Below, one piece after another: positions 1-5,109 of a stretch of DNA of 5,912 bases. The first letter of the stretch is position 1. Every line of letters begins with the position of its first letter. The notes below the pieces were generated by a model. That model saw only the letters and a program-made list of their open reading frames with translations. It ran no database searches and was not told the DNA's origin. Source of the stretch: an uncultured Bacteroidales bacterium (lineage in GTDB: Bacteria > Bacteroidota > Bacteroidia > Bacteroidales > Bacteroidaceae); assembly GCA_902803195.1 (NCBI GenBank), contig CADCOX010000051.1, positions 1-5,912 of the forward strand. Direction: 5' to 3'. Both the position numbers and the translations under genes were made by a program.

Positions 1-149
1 CTCTCGACCCATCGCTTCTGCTCAAGCGTGGCTATTCGCTCACCTTCACCGCTGATGGCCAATTGGTCAAGGATGCATCGCATTTACGGACGAATGATAT
101 ATTGACAACCCGTCTGGCCTCAGGCGAGATAAAATCTAAAGTAATATGA
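1..149 (+). CDS. xseA: Exodeoxyribonuclease VII large subunit, C-terminal end (partial)
   Basis: Only the last 48 codons are present; the reading frame begins at base 3 and ends at TGA 147-149. XseA is the catalytic subunit of exonuclease VII, which degrades single-stranded DNA to acid-soluble oligonucleotides in the cytoplasm. The visible tail reads LDPSLLLKRGYSLTF, then TADGQLVKDASHLRTNDIL and GEIKSKVI. This is the typical XseA C-terminal end: an L-x-R-G-Y-S segment, a short Gly-containing beta turn, a 'l-x-x-x-D-x-l' segment, and a final G-x-I-x-S-x-V strand. The stop overlaps the xseB start as ATGA, so the two subunits are almost certainly translationally coupled and made together. The identification rests on the RGYS and GEIKSKV motifs and on xseB following directly. 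The catalytic region lies outside the window. Confidence 0.93.
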   Translation, partial: LDPSLLLKRGYSLTFTADGQLVKDASHLRTNDILTTRLASGEIKSKVI

Positions 150-334
150 ATGACGAATTAACCTACGAGCAGGCATTGGCTCGTCTCGAGGACTTGGCTC
201 GCGAGATGGAGTCGGGTGAAGTAGCTATTGACCTCCTTGCTACTAAACTTAAGGAGGCACAGACGCTGCTCAAGTTCTGTAAGGACAAGCTCACAAAAGC
301 CGATGCAGAGGTCCAGAAACTGCTTGCAGAATAA
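146..334 (+). CDS. xseB: Exodeoxyribonuclease VII small subunit
   Basis: This 62-residue acidic helical protein is the small, non-catalytic subunit of exonuclease VII; several copies bind the XseA C-terminal helices. The family signature is clear: LTYEQALARLEDLAREMESGEV (about residues 5-26) matches the usual 'sfEeal-rLe-Iv-xLE-gel' opening. The following helix (residues 33-60) begins KLKEAQTLLKFCKDKL and ends in the common 'a-v-x-x-l' tail. The length is normal for Bacteroidota, slightly shorter than the roughly 80-residue enterobacterial protein. The start ATG at 146 overlaps the xseA TGA (ATGA), there is no Shine-Dalgarno in front of it, and coupling to xseA is the likely route of initiation. 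No intrinsic terminator is visible after the TAA; the next transcript starts from the promoter at 361-393. Confidence 0.95.
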   Translation: MNDELTYEQALARLEDLAREMESGEVAIDLLATKLKEAQTLLKFCKDKLTKADAEVQKLLAE

Positions 335-360
335 ACTTTTCTCATTTTGTTGGAAAAATG

Positions 361-393
361 TTCGCCTATACGGAACTTTTTGTGTAATTTTGC
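361..393 (+). promoter_or_regulatory. Bacteroidota-type promoter for ilvE
   Basis: TAATTTTGC at 385-393 is an exact TAnnTTTGC -7 element. Twenty bases upstream, TTCG at 361-364 is a one-mismatch version of the TTTG -33 element. Transcription should start near 398-400, leaving a leader of about 22-24 nt before the ilvE ATG. That is too short for a leader peptide or attenuator, so I infer that attenuation control of ilvE is unlikely here. Confidence 0.75.
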
Positions 394-421
394 AGCCGAA
401 ATCGCAAATAAGCACTGACAA

Positions 422-1444
422 ATGAAAGAAATCGATTGGAGTAATCTGTCTTTCGGCTTCGTGCCGACCGACTATAATGTCCGTTGCAATTTCCACAACG
501 GCAAATGGGGTGAGATTGAGATCACCTCTGAACAGACCATCAACTTGAGTATGGCTGCTACCTGTCTGCACTATGGACAGGAAGCGTTTGAGGGCCTGAA
601 AGCCTATCGCTGCCCCGATGGAAAAGTGCGCATCTTCCGTGCTACCGAGAATGCGGCTCGCTTGCAAGCTACTTGCCGTGGACTTGTGATGCCCGAAGTG
701 CCTACGGAACTATTCATCGAGATGGTGAAGAAAGTTGTTCGCATGAACGAGCGTTTCATCCCGCCCTACGAGAGCGGTGCTACGCTCTACGTCCGTCCTC
801 TCATGATTGGTACGACTGCGCAGGTAGGCGTTCATCCCGCCAGCGACTACCTGTTCATGATCTTCGTCACCCCTGTAGGTCCTTACTTCAAGGGCGGATT
901 TGCCACGAACCCTTATGTCATCACTCGCGACTACGACCGCTCGGCACCCCTCGGCACGGGTTGCTACAAGGTCGGTGGCAACTATGCTGCCAGTCTCCGC
1001 GCTAACAAATGGGCTCACGACCAAGGCTATTCGTGCGAGTTCTATCTCGATGCTCGCGAGAAGAAGTACATCGACGAGTGCGGTGCAGCCAATTTCTTTG
1101 GTATTAAGGATAACACCTATATCACTCCTAAGTCCAACAGCATCCTCCCCTCTGTTACGAATATGAGTCTGATGCAGCTGGCCGAGGATTTGGGCTTGAA
1201 AGTAGAGCGTCGTCAGATACCTCTCGAGGAACTCGAGACCTTTGAGGAGGCTGGTGCTTGCGGCACAGCTGCCGTCATCAGTCCTATTGAGCGCATCGAT
1301 GATCCTGAGATGGGCAAGAGCTATGTTTTTGCCAAAGACGGACAGCCTGGCCCTATTAGCACGAAACTCTATCACAAGCTCGTCGATATCCAGTATGGCA
1401 TCGAGCCAGACGTACACGGCTGGACGACTGTAGTCATTGAATAG
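422..1444 (+). CDS. ilvE: Branched-chain-amino-acid aminotransferase (class IV PLP enzyme)
   Basis: This cytoplasmic PLP enzyme moves the amino group between glutamate and the 2-oxo acids of leucine, isoleucine and valine, the last step of their synthesis and the first of their breakdown. The 340 residues fit the longer BCAT subgroup rather than the roughly 309-residue E. coli form. Visible motifs are the substrate-pocket segment YGQEAFEGLKAYR (51-63), LYVRPLMIG (122-130), the PLP-lysine motif GTGCYKVGGNYAAS (178-191, with K183 as the Schiff-base lysine), and the class IV signature DECGAANFFG (218-227, with E219 expected to contact the pyridine nitrogen). GACGTAAVISP (278-288) is the phosphate/pocket strand. 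The ATG at 422 follows the promoter closely and has no Shine-Dalgarno. It ends in TAG, and the CTAG array begins immediately after. D-amino-acid transaminase and aminodeoxychorismate lyase are the related alternatives, but length and motifs favour BCAT. Confidence 0.96.
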   Translation: MKEIDWSNLSFGFVPTDYNVRCNFHNGKWGEIEITSEQTINLSMAATCLHYGQEAFEGLKAYRCPDGKVRIFRATENAARLQATCRGLVMPEVPTELFIEMVKKVVRMNERFIPPYESGATLYVRPLMIGTTAQVGVHPASDYLFMIFVTPVGPYFKGGFATNPYVITRDYDRSAPLGTGCYKVGGNYAASLRANKWAHDQGYSCEFYLDAREKKYIDECGAANFFGIKDNTYITPKSNSILPSVTNMSLMQLAEDLGLKVERRQIPLEELETFEEAGACGTAAVISPIERIDDPEMGKSYVFAKDGQPGPISTKLYHKLVDIQYGIEPDVHGWTTVVIE

Positions 1445-1450
1445 ATTTAG

Positions 1451-1523
1451 AATTTCTAGACACTCTAGACACTCTAGGTTCTCTAGATACTCTAGATATA
1501 CTAGCTATTCTAGATTCTCTAGA
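1451..1523 (+). repeat. 9-bp-period CTAG tandem array between ilvE and trmB
   Basis: Eight CTAG tetramers begin at 1456, 1465, 1474, 1483, 1492, 1501, 1510 and 1519, exactly 9 bp apart. A ninth, degenerate copy (TTAG, 1447-1450) sits one period upstream. Units follow the pattern NNNNNCTAG with a loose consensus ATACTCTAG; the five spacer bases vary while the core is kept. Six units extend to the palindrome TCTAGA. The array fills nearly the whole 87-bp gap between the ilvE stop and the trmB start. Its function is unknown; see the findings for its higher-order hairpin pattern and reading frame. Confidence 0.95.
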
Positions 1524-1531
1524 TTTCAACT

Positions 1532-2344
1532 ATGAGTAAAGGCAAATTATCTAAGTTCGCCGATATGGCGAGCTATCCTCACGTCTTCGAGTACCCTTTT
1601 TCGGTAGTCGAAGACGTGCCGTTTGAGATGCGTGGTCGTTGGCGCGAGTCGTTCTTCAAAAACGATAACCCAATTGTGCTGGAACTGGGCTGCGGACGTG
1701 GAGAGTATGCCGTGGGACTGGCGCGCCGTTATCCCAATTGCAATTTCATCGGTGTTGACATAAAAGGTGCTCGTATGTGGAGCGGGGCCACCGAATCTCT
1801 GCGCGAAGGATTGACGAATGTAGCCTTCCTACGAACTAACATTGAGATCATTGACCGTTTCTTTGCTCCTGACGAGGTTCAGGAAATCTGGCTTACCTTC
1901 TCTGACCCGCAGATGAAGAAAGCGACGAAACGTCTTACTTCCACCTATTTCCTTCAACGATATCGCCGTTTTCTCAACGATGGAGGGTTAGTTCATCTTA
2001 AGACCGATTCCAATTTCCTGTTTACTTACACGAAATATGTCGTCGAGGTGAATCATCTTCCTATGGAGGAGTGTACGGAGGATCTCTATGGCTCCCTCCC
2101 GACTGCTCAGCTTGCAGAGACTCTCGAACCTTCAACAAACGAAGAGCAGGAGAGTGGAGCTTTTGATTTGTCTATCAAGACCTACTACGAGCAGCAGTGG
2201 ATCAGCCGTGGGCTCACCATCAAGTATTTGCGCTTTCGTCTGCCCGCAGAGGGCGAGCTCGTTGAACCTGATGTTGACATCCCTCTCGACGATTACCGCA
2301 GTTACAATCGCGAGAAGCGTTCATCGCTCGCAACTGGCCGTTAA
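1532..2344 (+). CDS. trmB: tRNA (guanine-N7-)-methyltransferase
   Basis: This SAM-dependent enzyme methylates N7 of guanine 46 in the variable loop of many tRNAs. It is 270 residues long. SAM motif I is LELGCGRGEY (50-59), followed by FIGVDIKGAR (72-81), where D76 should bind the SAM ribose. LTFSDPQMKKATKRL (121-135) is the Bacteroidota form of the enterobacterial 'PDPWPKKRH' catalytic loop, LKTDS (156-160) is the next core strand, and TYYEQQWISRG (217-227) is the characteristic T-x-[FY]-E C-terminal motif. Residues about 189-211 form an acidic, low-complexity insert before SIKTYYE. There is no Shine-Dalgarno and no recognisable promoter in the short gap, which is taken up by the CTAG array. 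Cotranscription with ilvE is therefore likely, and the hairpin at 2370-2400 ends the unit. Confidence 0.95.
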   Translation: MSKGKLSKFADMASYPHVFEYPFSVVEDVPFEMRGRWRESFFKNDNPIVLELGCGRGEYAVGLARRYPNCNFIGVDIKGARMWSGATESLREGLTNVAFLRTNIEIIDRFFAPDEVQEIWLTFSDPQMKKATKRLTSTYFLQRYRRFLNDGGLVHLKTDSNFLFTYTKYVVEVNHLPMEECTEDLYGSLPTAQLAETLEPSTNEEQESGAFDLSIKTYYEQQWISRGLTIKYLRFRLPAEGELVEPDVDIPLDDYRSYNREKRSSLATGR

Positions 2345-2369
2345 CATTTTTCCAGCTAACAAGAAAACC

Positions 2370-2400
2370 GATGCCTGCCCTTACGTCGAGGGCAGGCATC
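2370..2400. terminator. Bidirectional intrinsic terminator between convergent genes
   Basis: A perfect 11-bp GC-rich stem pairs GATGCCTGCCC (2370-2380) with GGGCAGGCATC (2390-2400) around a 9-nt loop. Past one mismatch, 2365-2368 can pair with 2402-2405. Read on the minus strand the stem is followed by GGTTTTCTT, a reasonable U-tract, so it should end the DUF3332 transcript well. On the plus strand AGTTTAT follows, a weaker tract for trmB. Its position between two convergent stop codons fits a shared terminator. Confidence 0.85.
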
Positions 2401-2442
2401 AGTTTATATGAGGACCACTAGGTATATTCGGTGGACAGAGGC

Positions 2443-2994
2443 TTAACGCATAGCGTAGCTTACGTCATTCCATACGGCTTGCTGGGCCTGCATCACACCT
2501 GCTTCGTCGTTAGTCACGGTGATGGTGCGTCCGCTCGGCATCATAGCTTCGATTTGGCCACTCTCGCCATAGCGGAACAGCTTGCGCGTTACGCCGTTCT
2601 GACTGACCGACCATGAGTCGTCCTTATCGTTGTGCGTGAACGTGGTCTTCAGTCCTTCGGGAGAAGTTACGATGTAGCCCTTCTTTGTGGTCTTGATGGC
2701 ATAGTAACGGCCGTCAGTTCCCATTACTTTCGAGGGCATATTGTTGGCTGCTACGGGGTTGTCGCCGCTCCAGAACTCGATGGTGTTGAGAACTACGGCG
2801 TCCACGAACAGGCAGATACCGCCCACAATGGGCTGCAGGATGAAGCCTACGATGGCATTGACGTATTTGTTGTCGGTCATGTTGCACTGCCACTTCTCAT
2901 ATTTATTGAAGAGTGCAAACGAACCGATGCACGATGTGCAGAGCAGAGAACCTGCCAGTAAGAGCGATGCTACGCTAAGACTAACTTTTTTCAT
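2443..2994 (-). CDS. DUF3332 family putative lipoprotein
   Basis: The 183-residue product starts with a signal sequence (MKK, then hydrophobic SLSVASLLLAGSLL). Cys22 follows CTS, a relaxed lipobox of the kind Bacteroidota tolerate, so the mature protein is probably lipid-anchored in the cell envelope. Directly after the cysteine comes IGSFALFNKYEKW (23-35), then KYVNAIVGFILQPIVGG (43-59) and FVDAVVLNTIEFWSGDNP (63-80). This order of G-S-F-A-L, K-Y/F-V-N and V-D-A-V-V-L-N-x-I-E-F-W-x-G is the core of DUF3332. Two hydrophobic stretches (about 46-70) could be membrane segments or a hairpin. The C-terminal half (88-183) is a soluble, beta-rich region with repeated G-containing strands. The family's function is not known to me. 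The gene has its own promoter and stands as a single-gene unit, convergent with trmB and divergent from mrp. Confidence 0.85.
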   Translation of the reverse strand: MKKVSLSVASLLLAGSLLCTSCIGSFALFNKYEKWQCNMTDNKYVNAIVGFILQPIVGGICLFVDAVVLNTIEFWSGDNPVAANNMPSKVMGTDGRYYAIKTTKKGYIVTSPEGLKTTFTHNDKDDSWSVSQNGVTRKLFRYGESGQIEAMMPSGRTITVTNDEAGVMQAQQAVWNDVSYAMR

Positions 2995-3029
2995 AAGACT
3001 AATTCAGTTTAAGGGTTAATAACTCCGTC

Positions 3030-3038
3030 GCAAAGGTA
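3030..3038 (-). promoter_or_regulatory. -7 element of the DUF3332 gene promoter
   Basis: Read on the minus strand, 3038-3030 is TACCTTTGC, an exact TAnnTTTGC match. It lies about 36 bp upstream of the start codon, giving a predicted leader of about 30 nt. No TTTG -33 box sits at the normal 19-21 bp distance (3058-3063), so the upstream element is weak or this promoter depends on an activator. Confidence 0.65.
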
Positions 3039-3155
3039 GCTATCTTACGTCGAAAACCATCTCGGCTAACCTGTTTTTATCGTAGAAATCGTCTTTTTTA
3101 ACGTTCTATAGCAGTAATTCTTCCGCCTGATGACGTTTTTTTGCACAACTTCCAC

Positions 3156-3164
3156 TATCTTTGC
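3156..3164 (+). promoter_or_regulatory. -7 element of the mrp promoter
   Basis: TATCTTTGC is an exact TAnnTTTGC match. A run of T ending in TTTG (3136-3143) lies only 12 bp upstream, too close for a standard -33 box, and nothing better is seen at 19-21 bp. Transcription would start near 3170, giving an unusually long leader of about 88 nt before the mrp ATG. Confidence 0.65.
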
Positions 3165-3195
3165 AGCTCGTAAAGGACATCCTCGCATCTAACAG

Positions 3196-3258
3196 TTCAT
3201 CAATATCATATATTTATTCGTTATTCATCACCCGTCATTCATCATTATTAATTCCATA
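3196..3258 (+). repeat. Degenerate 7-bp repeat in the mrp leader
   Basis: TTCATCA occurs exactly at 3196, 3224 and 3238, with starts separated by 28 and 14 bp, both multiples of seven. Cut into heptamers from 3217, the sequence reads TTCGTTA, TTCATCA, CCCGTCA, TTCATCA, TTATTAA and TTCCATA, a loose TTCRTYA consensus running right up to the mrp start codon. The tract has very little G and would give an unstructured leader RNA. Confidence 0.6.
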
Positions 3259-4376
3259 TGACCCTCTATCCTCAGCTCATCATTGACGCTCTCCGCACAG
3301 TCCGCTACCCAGGTACGGGCAAAAATATCATCGAGATGCAAATGGTGGAAGACGACCTCCGCATCAGCGGTATGCATGTCAGTTTCTCTCTCATCTTCGA
3401 CAAACCCACCAACCCTTTCCTCAAGTCGTTAGTCAAGGCTTCAGAGGCCGCTATTCATGCGTATGTCTCCAAGGATGTAGAAGTGGAAATCAAGACGAAA
3501 ACTGTTTCACCTACCACCACTCCCGAAGGGTCACCTTCGGGAACGTCCACGCCCTCTTTCGCCCACCTTGGCAACATCATTGCTGTCTCTTCGGGCAAGG
3601 GTGGAGTGGGCAAGAGCACCGTGGCCGCGAACCTCGCCATCGGCCTGGCTCGCCTTGGTCACCGCGTAGGTCTTTTGGACTGCGACATCTTCGGCCCGTC
3701 AATGCCTAAGATGTTCAACGTGGAGGATGCACGTCCTTACAGCGAGGAGATTGATGGAAAGGCAATGATTGTGCCCATCGAAAAATACGGTGTCAAGATG
3801 CTTTCCATCGGTTTCTTTGTAGACCCCGACACGCCTACCCTCTGGCGTGGCGGCATGGCCTCGAACGCTCTGAAGCAACTCATCGGAGAAACGGCTTGGG
3901 GCGATCTTGATTATTTCATCCTCGATACGCCTCCTGGCACCTCCGACATCCACCTTACCCTTGTGCAGACGCTCCCCATCACAGGCGCCGTCATTGTCTC
4001 GACACCCCAGCAGGTGGCCTTGGCCGATGCGCGCAAGGGGCTGAATATGTACACCAACGAGAAGGTCAATGTACCCATCCTCGGTCTTGTGGAAAACATG
4101 AGTTGGTTCACGCCGGCCGAACTGCCTGACAACCGCTATTATATCTTCGGACGTGAAGGTGTGAAGCAACTGGCTGAAGAGACGGGTGTGCCTTTGCTCG
4201 CTCAGATTCCTTTGGTTCAGAGCGTTTGCGAGAGTGGCGATGCTGGTACGCCTGCTGTCCTCGACCCCGCCTCTCCTATGGGCAATGCTTTTCTGCAGCT
4301 AGCCGCTCGCATCGTCACTCAGACCGATATACGCAATGCGGAGCAAGCTGCAACCCGTATCGTCGAAACGCATTAA
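3258..4376 (+). CDS. mrp: Mrp/ApbC family Fe-S cluster carrier ATPase with N-terminal MIP18/DUF59 domain
   Basis: This cytoplasmic P-loop ATPase belongs to the Mrp/Nbp35 family, which carries and delivers iron-sulfur clusters to target enzymes. It has 372 residues. An N-terminal MIP18-type (DUF59) domain covers about 1-80, then a Ser/Thr/Pro/Gly-rich linker (81-103), then the ATPase. The deviant Walker A is SSGKGGVGKST (111-121), switch I is LDCDIFGPSMPKMF (140-153), the hydrophobic middle strand is KMLSIGFF (180-187), and Walker B/switch II is YFILDTPPGTSD (219-230). ENMSWF (279-284) is the family motif that normally precedes a CxxC pair. Here TPAELPDNRYYIFGREG follows and no CxxC exists; the only cysteines are C142 and C324. 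I believe this substitution is common in Bacteroidota. The ATG at 3258 has no Shine-Dalgarno, and the full DUF59 domain supports it. A ParA/MinD protein is ruled out by the DUF59 fusion and the DTPPGTSD motif. Confidence 0.94.
   Translation: MTLYPQLIIDALRTVRYPGTGKNIIEMQMVEDDLRISGMHVSFSLIFDKPTNPFLKSLVKASEAAIHAYVSKDVEVEIKTKTVSPTTTPEGSPSGTSTPSFAHLGNIIAVSSGKGGVGKSTVAANLAIGLARLGHRVGLLDCDIFGPSMPKMFNVEDARPYSEEIDGKAMIVPIEKYGVKMLSIGFFVDPDTPTLWRGGMASNALKQLIGETAWGDLDYFILDTPPGTSDIHLTLVQTLPITGAVIVSTPQQVALADARKGLNMYTNEKVNVPILGLVENMSWFTPAELPDNRYYIFGREGVKQLAEETGVPLLAQIPLVQSVCESGDAGTPAVLDPASPMGNAFLQLAARIVTQTDIRNAEQAATRIVETH
3521..3542 (+). other. Perfect hairpin inside the mrp interdomain linker
   Basis: TCCCGAAGG (3521-3529) is perfectly complementary to CCTTCGGGA (3534-3542) around the 4-nt loop GTCA. 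The stem encodes part of the PEGSPSG linker between the DUF59 and ATPase domains, where protein sequence is least constrained. It could be chance from Pro/Gly/Ser codons, a translational pause site, or the scar of a small palindromic insertion. It has no U-tract, so it is not a terminator. Confidence 0.6.
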
Positions 4377-4458
4377 AGACTCTCTCCCCCTTCAGCACTT
4401 GCTAAAGGAAGAGCCTTGAACGCGTTGAGTGGGAGACAGAAATGTAATCCTTAGTGGT

Positions 4459-4484
4459 GGCCGTTCCCTCAATTTGGGGAGGCC
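4459..4484. other. Imperfect hairpin at the end of the C_GCAxxG_C_C gene
   Basis: GGCC (4459-4462) pairs with GGCC (4481-4484). After a two-base bulge, TCCCT (4465-4469) pairs with GGGGA (4476-4480), including one G-T pair, leaving the loop CAATTT. It covers the stop codon of the minus-strand gene and lies in the convergent gap after mrp. Neither side has a T-run, so it would be a poor intrinsic terminator. The rest of the gap (4377-4458) shows no clear stem with a U-tract, and no better terminator is seen for either gene. Confidence 0.3.
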
Positions 4485-4969
4485 GTTGTGCGGGTCCTTA
4501 AGTACTCTGCGAATATCCTTGCAGCGCTCTCTACCTTTGCTGCGCAAGGACGTGTATTGTAGTATTCCGCCGTACGGGGCGAGGCCTCGTAGGAGCAATG
4601 CGCCTTCTCGCAGCCCTTGATTCCAAGAATCTCGGCGCAGATGAGGCTGCCGTTTTGTTCTTTCGACTTCGCCAACAACTCCTGCACCACCTTATAGCAG
4701 GCCGATTTCCCTTCGCGGTCACTGCCTTCTGTCTGTCCGCAGTCCAGGCCCACCAACATCACAATGCCCGACACGGCACCGCACATCATGCGCATCCGAC
4801 CCACGCCTCCACCGAAGCCGGCAGAGATACGTTTGGCCATCGTTTCGTCGAGGTCATACAAATCAGCAAAAGCTGCCACAACACTCTGTGCACAACCATA
4901 ACCAGCCATGAAGTTTTCCACGGCGCGCGCCACCCGCGCATCCAATTCCTCTGTACTTATATTTACCAT
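4469..4969 (-). CDS. C_GCAxxG_C_C family protein, probable redox protein
   Basis: The 166-residue product matches the small cysteine-rich family named C_GCAxxG_C_C, thought to have a redox role, though no reaction is firmly established. Seen here are GYGCAQSVVAAFADLYDLD (23-41), AKRISAGFGGGVGRM (45-59), MCGAVSGIVMLVGLDCG (62-78), then C91, CAEILGIKGC (111-120) and C125. Eight cysteines (26, 63, 77, 91, 111, 120, 125, 142) and the glycine-rich FGGGVGR loop are the family's hallmarks. There is no signal peptide, so it is likely cytoplasmic, although residues 63-76 are hydrophobic. The ATG at 4969 follows a very good promoter by about 25 nt with no Shine-Dalgarno, and the family's usual N-terminal helix begins right after it. 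It is convergent with mrp and divergent from the NifU-like gene, neighbours that also belong to Fe-S and cysteine chemistry. A link between them is inference only. Confidence 0.9.
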   Translation of the reverse strand: MVNISTEELDARVARAVENFMAGYGCAQSVVAAFADLYDLDETMAKRISAGFGGGVGRMRMMCGAVSGIVMLVGLDCGQTEGSDREGKSACYKVVQELLAKSKEQNGSLICAEILGIKGCEKAHCSYEASPRTAEYYNTRPCAAKVESAARIFAEYLRTRTTASPN

Positions 4970-4999
4970 CTTCTGATATACATTTTCCGTTTGTCGTCG

Positions 5000-5032
5000 G
5001 CAAAGATAGCCACTCTTGAGCGGAGCAACAAA
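5000..5032 (-). promoter_or_regulatory. Promoter of the C_GCAxxG_C_C gene
   Basis: On the minus strand TTTG (5032-5029) is followed after exactly 20 bp by TATCTTTGC (5008-5000). This is a textbook Bacteroidota TTTG-N20-TAnnTTTGC promoter. The predicted start near 4994 leaves a leader of about 25 nt. Confidence 0.88.
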
Positions 5033-5071
5033 TATACATCTGTTAATTGTTCTTAAATGTTGAAAGATGCC

Positions 5072-5104
5072 TTTGGTGAATTCGGAATATCGCGTTAATT
5101 TTGT
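5072..5104 (+). promoter_or_regulatory. Promoter of the NifU-like scaffold gene
   Basis: TTTG (5072-5075) is followed after exactly 20 bp by TAATTTTGT (5096-5104), a TTTG-N20-TAnnTTTG promoter differing from the full consensus only in the last base. The predicted start is near 5110, giving a leader of about 47 nt. It diverges from the minus-strand promoter at 5000-5032; the two -33 boxes are 39 bp apart, so one bound regulator could affect both genes. Confidence 0.85.
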
Positions 5105-5109
5105 GACCT

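Noticed and set aside
251..257. AAGGAGG inside xseB
   Set aside because: No start codon lies at a usable distance downstream; it encodes Lys-Glu-Ala in the conserved helix.
158..667. Minus-strand open frame of 169 codons across xseB and the start of ilvE
   Set aside because: It overlaps xseB, the ilvE promoter and the ilvE N-terminus in antisense and has no family features.
710..1417. Long minus-strand open frame (235 codons) opposite ilvE
   Set aside because: It is antisense to a clearly conserved aminotransferase, its translation shows no recognisable motif, and it has no promoter. It is a codon-bias shadow.
1442..1450. TAGATTTAG as a -7 promoter element for trmB
   Set aside because: It lacks the TTTG core, has no -33 partner and overlaps the ilvE stop codon.
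1451..1523. CTAG array as a CRISPR array or a classical terminator
   Set aside because: Units of 9 bp are far too short for CRISPR repeats and spacers, and the stems are AT-containing 6-mers with no U-tract.
3699..4169. Minus-strand open frame of 156 codons inside mrp
   Set aside because: Antisense to the conserved ATPase core, with no recognisable domain or promoter.
4598..5056. Plus-strand open frame of 152 codons opposite the C_GCAxxG_C_C gene
   Set aside because: The minus-strand reading has the family motifs, eight conserved-type cysteines and an ideal promoter; the plus frame has neither and runs across that promoter.
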